Below are positions 1 through 8,371 of a DNA stretch of 64,000 bases, piece after piece. A model generated the notes under the pieces. It ran no database searches. It was not told the origin of the DNA and was given only the letters and a program-made list of their open reading frames with translations. This stretch comes from Rhodococcus sp. BP22. GTDB lineage: Bacteria > Actinomycetota > Actinomycetes > Mycobacteriales > Mycobacteriaceae. Each line of letters begins with the position of its first letter. The stretch's first letter is position 1. The stretch covers positions 62,001 to 126,000 of the forward strand of contig NZ_JACFTB010000007.1 in assembly GCF_014281965.1 (NCBI RefSeq), written 5' to 3'. The position numbers were made by a program, and so were the translations under genes.

Positions 1-756
1 GGATCGGCGAGCTTCAACGGAATCCTCGCGGCGCGACTAGCAGCGGCCGGCGCAAGCGGTCCGTCCTCGGTACTCGAAGGCAAACGTGGCCTCTATGCTG
101 CAATGTCTGCTCGCGCAGCCGATTTCACAGCATTGACCGATCAACTCGGCGATCACTGGGAAGCGACACGCATCGGTATCAAGCCATACCCCAGTTGCCA
201 GCTCATGCACGTGACACTCGACGCCGTCTCCGCAGCACTCGGTACCAAGGTAGACCCGACCCGCATCCGCGATATCGAGGTGTACGTGCACCCGGATTCC
301 ATTCCGATCGTGTGCGGCCCGAACGCTGGAACCGCGGCTCCGCGTAGCACCTACGACGGTAAGTTCGATCTTCCCTGGAGCGTCGCCGCTCTGATACACG
401 ACGGCGCAGTCACCGTGGAGACATACACCCCCGAATCGATCGCCCGGCCTGCCGTGCTGGACACCGCACGCATCGTGCGTGTCACCGAAGTCGTGTCCGA
501 CGGTCCCGCCGCGTCGGCACCAGGTCGTGCCGTGATCACGCTCGAAGACGGCAGGGTCCTCGACGGCCAGGTTGCCGGCAGTCGAGGTTCCATCGCGCTA
601 CCCCTGGACGACAGCGAGCTTGTCGCCAAGTTCGCCGGCAACTGCGGCGAACACCCGCAATCGCGGGAGCTTGCCGACCGACTCCTCGGTCTCGCCGACG
701 AACCGAACCTCTCCACCGTGCTCGCCCTTGCCGCTCGTGTTGCACAACCGAACTAA
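1..756 (+). CDS. MmgE/PrpD family protein, C-terminal part (5' end outside window)
   Basis: The frame is open from base 1, so only the C-terminal ~251 residues are present. They read as the second half of an MmgE/PrpD (2-methylcitrate dehydratase-like) protein: a KPYPSCQLMH stretch is typical of the family's substrate-side region, and a helical dimer-type tail follows (seen plus family knowledge). It lies 19 bp upstream of an acyl-CoA dehydrogenase and shares an operon with it and a CitE-like lyase. That points to breakdown of a branched or dicarboxylic acid through CoA esters rather than to a dedicated methylcitrate cycle, because no prpC or prpB is next to it. The substrate is not deducible. 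An internal ATG at 103 is not the true start because homologous sequence continues upstream. Confidence 0.85.
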   Translation, partial: GSASFNGILAARLAAAGASGPSSVLEGKRGLYAAMSARAADFTALTDQLGDHWEATRIGIKPYPSCQLMHVTLDAVSAALGTKVDPTRIRDIEVYVHPDSIPIVCGPNAGTAAPRSTYDGKFDLPWSVAALIHDGAVTVETYTPESIARPAVLDTARIVRVTEVVSDGPAASAPGRAVITLEDGRVLDGQVAGSRGSIALPLDDSELVAKFAGNCGEHPQSRELADRLLGLADEPNLSTVLALAARVAQPN

Positions 757-775
757 AAGCCCCTTAGGAGCCATC

Positions 776-1939
776 GTGGATTTCACGTACAACGAACAAC
801 AGCTCGATTTCCGTAAAGCACTGCGCCACTTCGTCGACAAAGAAATCATCCCCGTCGCGAACGAGTGGGAGAAGACCGGCCGCTACCCCACCGAAATCGT
901 CGAGCACATGAAGGCAATGGGACTGTTCGGAATCACGACCCCCGAAGAATACGGTGGTATCGACCTCGACAAGGTGTCGTTCACCCTCGTCTACGAGGAA
1001 CTTGCTCGCGGCTGGATGGGCGTCGCAGGCATCCTCGGCAGCCATAATCTCTCGTGCTGGATGATCAACAAGCACGGCACCGAAGAGCAGAAGCGAGCGT
1101 TGCTCCCCAAGCTGGCGAGCGGTGAGTACCGCACCGGTGTCGGCCTCACCGAGCCCGGCGCAGGCACCGACCTACAGGGAATCAAGACCACCGCCAAACG
1201 CGACGGTGACCACTACATCGTCAACGGTGCCAAAACCTGGATCACCAACGCTCGCCATGCCAACGTGCTGCCGGTACTCGTCAAAACCGACACGAGCACC
1301 ACGCCTGCCCATAAGGGCATGAGCCTGTTGTTGATCGATACGGACACCGATGGTTTCGAGGTCCAGCGGGATATGGGCAAACTCGGCTACAAGGGCACCG
1401 AATCGTGCGAGATTGCACTGACCGACGTACGGGTGCCGGTCGACGCCTTGCTCGGCGGCGTCGAAGGCCGTGGGTTGCAGCAGGCATTGTCCGGACTGGA
1501 AATCGGGCGCCTCAACATCGCCGGCCGAAGCGTCGGTATCGCGCAAGCCGCATACGATGCAGCGCTTGCATACGCCAAGGAACGCACCGCTTTCGGTCAG
1601 CCCATTGCCGAGTTCCAGGCCATTCAGCTCAAGATCGCCGATATCGCCACACAACTACAAGCTGCAAGGCTCATGACGTATTGGGCTGCATCACAAGCCG
1701 ATTCGGGCAAGCGAGTCGACATGGAGGCCGGCATGGCCAAGTACTTCGCGTCCGAAACAGCCATCACTGCCAGCTTGGAGGCCATGCGCATACACGGTGG
1801 ATACGGATACTCCACCGAATTCGTCGTCGAGCGTTTGTACCGCGATGCACCGCTGATGGCGATCGGTGAAGGCACCAACGACATCATGCGGACAGTCATC
1901 GCCAAGTCCCTGGTTGCCGGAACGGGAGTCATCGGGTGA
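776..1939 (+). CDS. Acyl-CoA dehydrogenase
   Basis: A 387-residue flavoprotein of usual acyl-CoA dehydrogenase length that would introduce a trans-2,3 double bond into an acyl-CoA using FAD and ETF. The GTG start at 776 is preferred because a TAGGAG ribosome-binding site sits 5 bases upstream and the protein then begins directly with the family N-terminus; the longer frame to 572 runs over the PrpD gene. A GLTEPGAGTD FAD/substrate motif, the RTAFGQPI region and a C-terminal GEGTNDIMR motif are visible; Glu365 in the last is the likely catalytic base. The stop overlaps the next gene by four bases (GTGA). The acyl chain is unknown, but the CitE and PrpD neighbours suggest a short or dicarboxylic substrate. 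Confidence 0.92.
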   Translation: MDFTYNEQQLDFRKALRHFVDKEIIPVANEWEKTGRYPTEIVEHMKAMGLFGITTPEEYGGIDLDKVSFTLVYEELARGWMGVAGILGSHNLSCWMINKHGTEEQKRALLPKLASGEYRTGVGLTEPGAGTDLQGIKTTAKRDGDHYIVNGAKTWITNARHANVLPVLVKTDTSTTPAHKGMSLLLIDTDTDGFEVQRDMGKLGYKGTESCEIALTDVRVPVDALLGGVEGRGLQQALSGLEIGRLNIAGRSVGIAQAAYDAALAYAKERTAFGQPIAEFQAIQLKIADIATQLQAARLMTYWAASQADSGKRVDMEAGMAKYFASETAITASLEAMRIHGGYGYSTEFVVERLYRDAPLMAIGEGTNDIMRTVIAKSLVAGTGVIG

Positions 1940-2754
1940 CCACCGCGCTGACGTACCTGTACGTTCCTGGCGATGTACCGAGTCGCTTCGACAAGGCCCT
2001 CGCATCCGGTGCGGATGCGGTGGTACTGGATCTCGAGGACGCGGTTGCCGTAGCGAACAAAGACTATGCACGTGCAACGGTGGCGGAATGGATTGCGGGG
2101 TGCGATCCAGGCGGAGTCGAGATCTGGGTTCGGGTCAATCCTGGATCTCTCGACGATATTCGTGCGGTCGCCCACCCACATGTGACCGGAATCTGGCTAC
2201 CCAAAGTCGAATCCGCGGCAGATGTCGAGGTTGTAGACGCGCTGTTGAGGAGGATCGCTCCCCACGCCGCTGTGTCGGCCTTGATCGAAACCGCGGGTGG
2301 ATTGTTCGAGGCTCTCGCGATTGCACGTGCGCCTCGAATGAAGTTCTTGCAAATCGGTGAAGTCGATCTGGCAGCAGAACTTGGCATCGAGGTCGGCGAC
2401 GGTTCCTCACTGCTGGTCGCGCGCAGCCACATCGTCGCGGCCAGCATTGCCGCCGGCATCTCCCCGCCACCTGCAGCGGTGTCCAGAAACTTCCGCGACG
2501 AAGCAGCATTCGAGGCCGATACCGCGACATTGGCAGGTCTCGGCTTCATCGGGCGAGCATGCATTCACCCAGCTCAGCTCGCGCCTACTCGGCGCATCTT
2601 CACACCCACGGCTGAGGCCGTCATGGAGGCCGAAGCAGTATTGAGCACACTCGACTCGGCGGCCTCCGGCGTTGCCACCGATGCACGTGGATTCCTCATC
2701 GATGAGGCCGTCGCGAAGCGTGCGCGCCGAATCGTAGAACGCGCACGGAGCTGA
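1936..2754 (+). CDS. HpcH/HpaI (CitE-like) CoA-ester lyase
   Basis: A 272-residue TIM-barrel lyase of the CitE/HpcH/HpaI superfamily, which usually cleaves 3-hydroxyacyl-CoA esters such as citramalyl-, malyl- or methylmalyl-CoA with Mg2+. The N-terminal YVPGDVPSRFDKA and LDLEDAV motifs, the mid-protein ALIETAGGL motif (metal-ligand Glu) and IGEVDLAAELG are all present. The GTG start overlaps the acyl-CoA dehydrogenase stop, so translation is probably coupled. With the dehydrogenase and PrpD homologue it could form a dehydrogenation, hydration and cleavage sequence for a C4-C6 acid. The exact substrate is inference only. Confidence 0.88.
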   Translation: MTTALTYLYVPGDVPSRFDKALASGADAVVLDLEDAVAVANKDYARATVAEWIAGCDPGGVEIWVRVNPGSLDDIRAVAHPHVTGIWLPKVESAADVEVVDALLRRIAPHAAVSALIETAGGLFEALAIARAPRMKFLQIGEVDLAAELGIEVGDGSSLLVARSHIVAASIAAGISPPPAAVSRNFRDEAAFEADTATLAGLGFIGRACIHPAQLAPTRRIFTPTAEAVMEAEAVLSTLDSAASGVATDARGFLIDEAVAKRARRIVERARS

Positions 2755-2770
2755 GCGAACTGCCGCTTCG

Positions 2771-3505
2771 TCAGCCCCGGGACGCCGCTGTGAGCGATTC
2801 GTCCGGGGGCGTGACGACGGCGGGCGGGCGCCCGGAGAGTAGGTCGAGGACCGCTTTGGGGCGGGCCAACCACTCGCGCGCATAGTTCCGGACGACTGCC
2901 AGCCAGTTGCATTCGCAGTCGGCGTCGATCCCGTGCGCATCGATCCCTGCGTCCCGGCACAGTGCGACGGCACGTGACACGTGCAGACCCTGGCTGACGA
3001 TCAGTGCCCGGCTGACACCGAACGTGTCCGACGCACGGGCGCAGGTGTCGAAGGTATCGAGACCGTAGTCGTCACCGACGATCTTGTCGCGATCGATTCC
3101 GGCGTCGACGAGATACTCTGTCATCGCCGCGATCTCGTTGCCCGAGTGGCCATGTGCGTCGCCGGAAACCAGAATCGCCCGTGCTCTCCCGGAGTCGTAG
3201 ATCTCGATGGCGGCATCGAGCCGTCCGGCGAGAAACTTCATCGGCTTGCCGTCTCGGACTTGCGAGCCGAGCACGATGACCACCGGCGCATCCGGTGCGT
3301 CCGCGACATCGTGAACACGGCCGAACGACACTGCAGCGACCCAGGCGGCCGATGCCAGGACGATAGCGAGGACCACTCCGATCGCCGCGATGACCGCACG
3401 AATCATCGTGCGGCGAAACGTTTTCGATCGCCGTTCTTTGTTCGCCCTGCTCACCAGACTCCGATCGTCACCGCGCACGTGATGTCTCACGTATACCGAA
3501 GCCAA
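2771..3505 (-). CDS. YdcF/SanA family (DUF218) membrane-anchored protein
   Basis: Up to 244 residues, with one hydrophobic segment near residues 34-58 followed by an extracytoplasmic DUF218 domain. Family hallmarks visible are VIVLGSQVRDGKP, ILVSGDAHG, an EA-rich helix, and a DYGLDTFDTCARA stretch followed by IVSQGLHVSRA. SanA/YdcF proteins affect envelope permeability in enterobacteria, but the reaction is not established. The upstream part of the frame is Arg/Lys rich; a later ATG at 3406 (MIRAVIAAIG), immediately before the membrane segment, is an alternative start. It converges with the CitE gene with a 16-bp gap and is transcribed alone. Confidence 0.85.
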   Translation of the reverse strand: MASVYVRHHVRGDDRSLVSRANKERRSKTFRRTMIRAVIAAIGVVLAIVLASAAWVAAVSFGRVHDVADAPDAPVVIVLGSQVRDGKPMKFLAGRLDAAIEIYDSGRARAILVSGDAHGHSGNEIAAMTEYLVDAGIDRDKIVGDDYGLDTFDTCARASDTFGVSRALIVSQGLHVSRAVALCRDAGIDAHGIDADCECNWLAVVRNYAREWLARPKAVLDLLSGRPPAVVTPPDESLTAASRG

Positions 3506-3586
3506 CCTACCTTGCCAGGATCGGCACGCTTCTGTCCGAAAGGTGGTAGATCCAGCGTGCGGCGAATGTAGCTACCATCGGCGTAC

Positions 3587-3862
3587 ATGGAACCGAAGAG
3601 CTATACCTCCGGCGAGCGAGTGTTCGGACCACCCCGCGGAACCTTCGACGCAGATTGGGCGGCAACGGCGCTGCGCTCGAACCGCCCGGAGCTCGACTTT
3701 ACGACATCGGTACGTGCCGTCGAACAGGCCTGGGATCTCCTGCGAACCCGCGATCTCAGAGGCGCAGAACTGGCGAACGCGCTCGATATGGAACCCGGTC
3801 TCGCGTCGGCGGTGGCAGCCGTCGCGACCGAGATCGCAGAGTTCTACCTCGATCGGCCCTAG
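3587..3862 (+). CDS. Small conserved-looking protein of unknown function
   Basis: A 91-residue, mildly acidic, probably soluble protein with an Ala-rich helical second half (LRGAELANALDMEPGLA). No family is recognised, and there is no signal peptide or membrane segment. The ATG at 3587 is the first good start. The gene stands alone between the divergently transcribed YdcF-type gene and the convergent AztD-type gene, and no strong ribosome-binding site precedes it. Third-position GC is high, as in neighbouring real genes, so it is probably genuine. Confidence 0.6.
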   Translation: MEPKSYTSGERVFGPPRGTFDADWAATALRSNRPELDFTTSVRAVEQAWDLLRTRDLRGAELANALDMEPGLASAVAAVATEIAEFYLDRP

Positions 3863-3963
3863 CGCGGAGACAAGTCCCGGCTCGACCGTCAGCACCCACT
3901 ACTCCGAGCGGGCCGACGCCGGGAAGGAACGAGCCGGGAGTCATCGGGATCCGGGTGCGATTT

Positions 3964-5205
3964 CTACCTCCCGGTGACCCCGGTCAGCTCGTTGGGCGTG
4001 TGGGCCAGTTCGCCGGAAGTCGAAACTTCGCCGGTTGCCAGATCCACTGCGTGGACTGCGTTGCCGGCCGGATCCGACACATATGCGATGCCGTCCTGCA
4101 CGAACAACGCCGGACGCGGTTCCTGCCACTTGACGGGCTCTTCCCAGGCATCGACGACCGGTATCGTCTCGGCGACGGCCTTCGTGTCGACGTCGATGAT
4201 ATGGAGCGCTCCGTCGGTGCCGAGCACGATCGCTTCCCCGTCCGGTCCGCGGCCGAGAGAACGGAAGGTGTAGCTGGTGCCGAGGTCTACCAGCGTGAGC
4301 TCACCCGAGGCGGTGTCGGTCAACGACACGCGGGTCGGACGCTCCAGCTCGGCATCAGGATCGCTCTTGTAGTCACCGAGCAGGATCGGTGAGTCCTCGT
4401 CGCCGGCCTGATTTCCGATTCGGCCGTAGGCGTCCGGACTCTGTACCTTGCGAATTTCGCCGTCACGGTAGATGAGCACGCCGTCCTCGCATCCCACGAC
4501 TACGGTCTCATCAGCGGCAACAGCTTCACCGTGCACGCCCGGGCACTCCTCGTTCCGGGCGATCTCCTTGCGATCGGCATCGAGCACGACGATGCCCGTG
4601 CGCTCGTCTTCATTTCCGATGGTGGTGAGCAGTGAGCCATCCGAGAGCGCCACGGCGACACCATGATGAGCCTCCGGCGTCGTGTAGCTCTCGACTTCGG
4701 GCTTGCTGCCTTTCAGCAGCGCGGCCGACTCGAACATCTCGACCTTGCCGGTGCCGTCATCGAAGAGCACCGTCTTGCCGTCGTGCCGCACGACGTGTCC
4801 CGGGGTGGTTGCATCGAATTCGATGTCGGTCAGTGCGGGCGTGGACGTGTAGGACTGCGAACGGTCGGTCCATGTCCCGGCGTCGAGGGCGGTGAATGCC
4901 CCCGAACCGCTGACCACAAGGTGCCGTCCGTCGCCGGCCGGGTTGAGCCGAGTAAAACCTTCGATACCGGAGATGTCCTCGACAGTCTCGAGCGTTGTGG
5001 CGTCGAGGATCAGTACGCCGCCGTCGTAACTGGTGGCCAGCCGCGGTTTCGGCTCCGAATTGGACTGTGTAGCAGCCGTTTCGGTAGCGACGTCGGCAGA
5101 CTCCGCTTCCGTGCCGGCTTCGGACGAGCAGGCCGCGAGAAGCGCGACCGAAGTGCTCAGCGCGACAACCACGCCGAGGTTGCGATACGAACGAATAATT
5201 TTCAT
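3964..5205 (-). CDS. aztD: AztD-type zinc metallochaperone lipoprotein, copy 1
   Basis: A 413-residue exported lipoprotein with a signal peptide ending in the lipobox LLAAC (Cys26), a short acidic linker, then a WD40-like beta-propeller. It matches the AztD family, a periplasmic zinc chaperone that hands Zn2+ to the AztC binding protein in Paracoccus (known family). Signature motifs are EAHHGVAVALSDG, ECPGVHGEAVAADE and VVGCEDGVL, with His residues suited to zinc binding. A second AztD (6210-7442) sits in the transporter operon. This copy is outside it, 102 bp downstream of aztC, with its own -35/-10 promoter overlapping a Zur-type box, so it should be induced by zinc starvation. It ends convergently with the 91-residue gene. 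Confidence 0.85.
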   Translation of the reverse strand: MKIIRSYRNLGVVVALSTSVALLAACSSEAGTEAESADVATETAATQSNSEPKPRLATSYDGGVLILDATTLETVEDISGIEGFTRLNPAGDGRHLVVSGSGAFTALDAGTWTDRSQSYTSTPALTDIEFDATTPGHVVRHDGKTVLFDDGTGKVEMFESAALLKGSKPEVESYTTPEAHHGVAVALSDGSLLTTIGNEDERTGIVVLDADRKEIARNEECPGVHGEAVAADETVVVGCEDGVLIYRDGEIRKVQSPDAYGRIGNQAGDEDSPILLGDYKSDPDAELERPTRVSLTDTASGELTLVDLGTSYTFRSLGRGPDGEAIVLGTDGALHIIDVDTKAVAETIPVVDAWEEPVKWQEPRPALFVQDGIAYVSDPAGNAVHAVDLATGEVSTSGELAHTPNELTGVTGR

Positions 5206-5212
5206 GAACGGA

Positions 5213-5242
5213 AATGTACCGCTAGTTGCAAATGATTGTCAA
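5213..5242 (-). promoter_or_regulatory. Zur-box promoter of aztD copy 1
   Basis: Read on the minus strand there is a perfect -35 TTGACA (5237-5242), an 18-bp spacer and a -10 TACATT (5213-5218). The ATG follows 7 bases after the -10, so the mRNA is probably leaderless. A 15-bp Zur-type dyad, TGCAAATGATTGTCA on the plus strand (5227-5241), covers the -35 and spacer. It shares 13 of 15 bases with the box at 8357-8371. Zinc-loaded Zur bound here would block polymerase (inference from known actinobacterial Zur operators). Confidence 0.75.
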
Positions 5243-5307
5243 AACCATTTAAGTACACAGTTCAAGTGTGACAACAGTTTTGGTCTGCTTCGATTCCGCA
5301 GGGGGCG

Positions 5308-6213
5308 CTAGGACAGGCCGGACGCGACCATCGTCGAGTTGTACTCCATCATGTCCAGGTACGTCGACGCCGCGGAGTTCTCGTCACCCAACGATTCGGT
5401 GTACAACTCGACCACCCCGATGTCCACGCCGGCCTCCGACGCCATGACCTGCGCCAACCGGTCGGGCTGCGAGGAGTCGACGAATATCGTTCTCACCCCT
5501 GCTGCACGCACCGTCCCCGCCAGGTCGGAGAGGTCCGATGCACTGGGCGAGGCCAGTGTCGTGCCACTCGGAATGATCGCTCCGATGATCTCGAAGTCGT
5601 AGCGATCGGCGAGGTAGCCGAACACGTGATGGTTGGTCACCAGTCTGCGCTTGTCCGGTGCGATCATTCCGAATCGTTCGCCCATACGCTTGTCGAGTTC
5701 GACGAGCTGCGCACCGTATTGCGCAGCAGCAGAATCGATTGCGGACTTGTCCACCCCCTCTACCGAATCCTTCACCGCATCGCGGATCAAGTCGACCACC
5801 GCACGCATTCGGTTCGGGTCGGTCCATACATGTGGGTCCTGCACTCCCGCCGACTGCCCGGTCACGTACGCGATGGGGTCGGCGGCCGGCCCTGCTTCGA
5901 CGACGTCCACGCCCTCGGAGCGTGCGGCCTCGATTGTGTTTGCAACGCCGCCCTCCAACCCGAGGCCATTGGCTATCAACAGCTCAGCCGACTCGACCTG
6001 CGCGGCCTCCGACGCCGAGATTTCGAACGAGTGCGGATCCGAATTGGGCGGCATCAATACCAGTACGTCGGCCTGCTCACCGACGATGTTCGACGTGATG
6101 TCACCGAGGATGTTCGTGGTGACCACCACGGTCGGCTTGTCGGCAGCACCCGAGTCTACGCATCCAGCCGAGACAGCAACGAGCAGAAGAACCAGCAGCA
6201 CTATCCTTTTCAT
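5308..6213 (-). CDS. aztC: Zinc ABC transporter substrate-binding lipoprotein (AztC/ZnuA type)
   Basis: A 301-residue cluster A-I (metal-binding) solute receptor with lipobox VSAGC (Cys18). Metal ligands expected for this family are visible: His61 in DPHSFE, His128 in QDPHVW, His195/196 in TNHHVFGY, and Asp246 in FVDSSQ. The charged His-rich loop found in many ZnuA proteins is absent, as in AztC proteins that rely on AztD for loading. The start overlaps the upstream aztD copy 2 stop by four bases, so it is co-translated with aztB-aztD2-aztC. It anchors in the membrane and delivers Zn2+ to the AztB/AztA transporter. A manganese specificity cannot be fully excluded from sequence alone. Confidence 0.88.
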   Translation of the reverse strand: MKRIVLLVLLLVAVSAGCVDSGAADKPTVVVTTNILGDITSNIVGEQADVLVLMPPNSDPHSFEISASEAAQVESAELLIANGLGLEGGVANTIEAARSEGVDVVEAGPAADPIAYVTGQSAGVQDPHVWTDPNRMRAVVDLIRDAVKDSVEGVDKSAIDSAAAQYGAQLVELDKRMGERFGMIAPDKRRLVTNHHVFGYLADRYDFEIIGAIIPSGTTLASPSASDLSDLAGTVRAAGVRTIFVDSSQPDRLAQVMASEAGVDIGVVELYTESLGDENSAASTYLDMMEYNSTMVASGLS

Positions 6214-7442
6214 GCGCCGACCACGCCGAACGATGCAGGCGAGAAGCCGAGATCGAGGGTGCGGGAAATACGCCCTGCGTCGCGGTAGTCGATCTCGACG
6301 ACGGTGTCTGCTACTGGGTCGGAGACGTACACCCTGTTGCCGCCGACCTGCACCGACGGCACCGGGCCGTCTCCGTCGTACCGCGCGGACAGCACCGGCG
6401 TCGACGACAGTTCCGCGCCGGTCGCCCAGTCGAACGTGCGAAAGGTGCCATCCGTCTGCAGTGAGAAAATGGTCTTGCCGTCACCCGACACACCGGATGC
6501 CAGTGCCTTGTCTGCGGTTTTCGCCTCGACCCAACGGCCCGAGCGGGTGTCGAGTGCGAGTACACCCTCGGCGGTGGCCGCGGAGACGATCGCTCCCTTG
6601 CCTTGATGGTCGAACGACCATGCCCGATTTCCGACCGTCGGGTAGGGCAGCTTGGCCGTAGTGAAATCGTCCTCGACCTTCAGCACGCCATCCTCGCATG
6701 CGAGGACGAAGTAGCGCGAGAACACAGCCGCGCCATGCATCTCGGGGCATGCCCCATCGAGAGTACGCACCAGTTCGCCTGCCTCGTTGCGCAATTCGAG
6801 TGCGTTCGGCAGATCGTCCTCGTCACCCCCGCTCGATACGACGTACTGGTCGGACACTGGGACGGCGATGCCATGGTGGGGCGCGAGAGCATCGATCGTG
6901 GTGGCCACGGTGACCTCGCCCTTGCTCAGCGTGTCGAAGTCGACGACGTCTGCCGTTCCAGTGCCGTCGTAGAACACTGCCACCTTGCGGTCACCTACTA
7001 AGACGTGGGCAGGATCCTCGCCGTCGAGCGATCCGATCTCGGCCGGGTCCTTGACGTACGAGTGGGAGTGGTCTCCGTGCTCGATGGTCCACGAACCCGG
7101 ATCCAGGAAGTCGACGCGTCCCCCTTCGCCGTCGACCGCGACGACGTAGCGGCCGTTCACCGTGGTCAGCTGCGCTGGATTCCCGACGTCGAAAGAACCG
7201 ACGGATTCCTCGGTCGCCAGGTCGATGACCTCGATCCGTCCCGAGTCGGCGTCCGCGATCACCAGCCGCGGTTCCGAGCCCTCGACCTCCGTCGATCCAG
7301 CCTCCGCGGCGAGGTCACTCCCGGTGCGTGCAGCACCCGCCGTCGATTCGGCGGGGACTTCTCCCGAGGATTCGGTGCTACATCCTGCAATCGTCACTGT
7401 GAGTACACCAACGGTCATGATCAATTTAGGTACAGACATCAA
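6210..7442 (-). CDS. aztD: AztD-type zinc metallochaperone lipoprotein, copy 2
   Basis: A 410-residue beta-propeller lipoprotein, lipobox TIAGC (Cys21), paralogous to the protein at 3964-5205. Shared hallmarks are a His-rich HGDHSHSYV strand, PHHGIAVPVSDQ, ACPEMHGAAVF and LACEDGVLK, consistent with zinc sites on the propeller. It sits between the permease and the binding protein and overlaps both by ATGA, the position expected for a chaperone that docks with AztC. The HGDHSH motif is absent from copy 1, so the two chaperones may differ in zinc capacity or affinity. Confidence 0.85.
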   Translation of the reverse strand: MMSVPKLIMTVGVLTVTIAGCSTESSGEVPAESTAGAARTGSDLAAEAGSTEVEGSEPRLVIADADSGRIEVIDLATEESVGSFDVGNPAQLTTVNGRYVVAVDGEGGRVDFLDPGSWTIEHGDHSHSYVKDPAEIGSLDGEDPAHVLVGDRKVAVFYDGTGTADVVDFDTLSKGEVTVATTIDALAPHHGIAVPVSDQYVVSSGGDEDDLPNALELRNEAGELVRTLDGACPEMHGAAVFSRYFVLACEDGVLKVEDDFTTAKLPYPTVGNRAWSFDHQGKGAIVSAATAEGVLALDTRSGRWVEAKTADKALASGVSGDGKTIFSLQTDGTFRTFDWATGAELSSTPVLSARYDGDGPVPSVQVGGNRVYVSDPVADTVVEIDYRDAGRISRTLDLGFSPASFGVVGA

Positions 7443-8341
7443 AACTCCTCACTGAAGCGTTTACGATTCTCGGGTCGAGCGATGTCGGTCGGCCCTATCG
7501 GCTGCCTCTCCGCCTGCTTTGCTCTCGAAGCTTCCCGACTCGATTTCACGGCCGCGATCACGAAGAACTGCAGCACCGCCAGACCGGCAATGGTGGCGCC
7601 CGCTGCGGTGTTCGCGTTCCACGACACAACGAGACCGATCACTGTGGCCGACCACCCGAGCAGCGTGGCAATAATCATCGACTGCACGATCGAGCGGCCG
7701 AACAGGTACGCGGTTGCCGATGGTGCGACGAGCAAGCCGAACACGAGCAGCGTCCCGACGATGCGGAACGATGCCACGACTGCCAGCACGACGAGCCCCA
7801 GCAAAACCACGTGCGTCAGGCGGGGCCTGAAGCCGAACGTCTGCGCTTTACGTTCGTCGAAGACGAGCGCGACGAAGGGTCGATAGGCGACGACGGACAC
7901 CGTCGACGCGAACGCGGCTGCGAACGCGAGGAACACCAAGTCCGTATATGTCGCGGAAAGCACGTCGCCGAATAGGAAGGCCGTCAGATCGACGGCGAAA
8001 GACCGCGCCCGCGAGACGATGACGACCCCGAGTGCGAGCATGCCGACGAAGAGCAGTCCGATGCCGGTGTCCTCCGAAAGGGACGAGTTGCGCGACACCC
8101 ATGCCACTCCCCCGATCATCACCACCGCGCTCGCGGCGGCACCGACCATCAGATTGGCGCTCATCAAATAGGCGATTGCAACACCGGGCAACATTCCATG
8201 CGAGATCGCATCGCTGAGAAATGCCATGCCGCGCAACACGACCCAGGTGCCGACGAGTGCGCACAGGATCGACACAAGCATGCCGGCAAAAAGGGCACGC
8301 TGCACGAAAGAAACCGCCAGGGGGTCTAATAACCAGTCCAC
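7439..8341 (-). CDS. aztB: Zinc ABC transporter permease (AztB/ZnuB type)
   Basis: A 300-residue polytopic permease of the metal ABC-3 family with about eight hydrophobic segments. The N-terminal LVGTWVVLRGMAFLSDAISHGMLPGVA stretch is the characteristic permease signature. The GTG at 8341 gives the family-typical beginning MDWLLDPLAVSFVQRALFAG; a TTG at 8362 would add seven residues but would start inside the Zur box. It heads the aztB-aztD-aztC operon, divergent from the ATPase gene with only about 20 bp between the two. A -10-like TAGTAT (8349-8354) lies 7 bases before the GTG, implying a leaderless transcript under Zur control. Confidence 0.88.
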   Translation of the reverse strand: MDWLLDPLAVSFVQRALFAGMLVSILCALVGTWVVLRGMAFLSDAISHGMLPGVAIAYLMSANLMVGAAASAVVMIGGVAWVSRNSSLSEDTGIGLLFVGMLALGVVIVSRARSFAVDLTAFLFGDVLSATYTDLVFLAFAAAFASTVSVVAYRPFVALVFDERKAQTFGFRPRLTHVVLLGLVVLAVVASFRIVGTLLVFGLLVAPSATAYLFGRSIVQSMIIATLLGWSATVIGLVVSWNANTAAGATIAGLAVLQFFVIAAVKSSREASRAKQAERQPIGPTDIARPENRKRFSEEF

Positions 8342-8348
8342 GGCGAGG

Positions 8349-8371
8349 ATACTATGTGACAATGATTGTCA
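8349..8371. promoter_or_regulatory. Divergent aztB/aztA promoter with near-perfect Zur box
   Basis: The heptamer ATACTAT (8349-8355) provides a -10 on both strands: TACTAT for aztA and TAGTAT for aztB. Right beside it is TGACAATGATTGTCA (8357-8371), a 15-bp palindrome broken only at its centre and matching the AT-rich Zur operator type. It overlaps the predicted transcription and translation start of aztA, so one repressor site could close both promoters. Confidence 0.75.
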
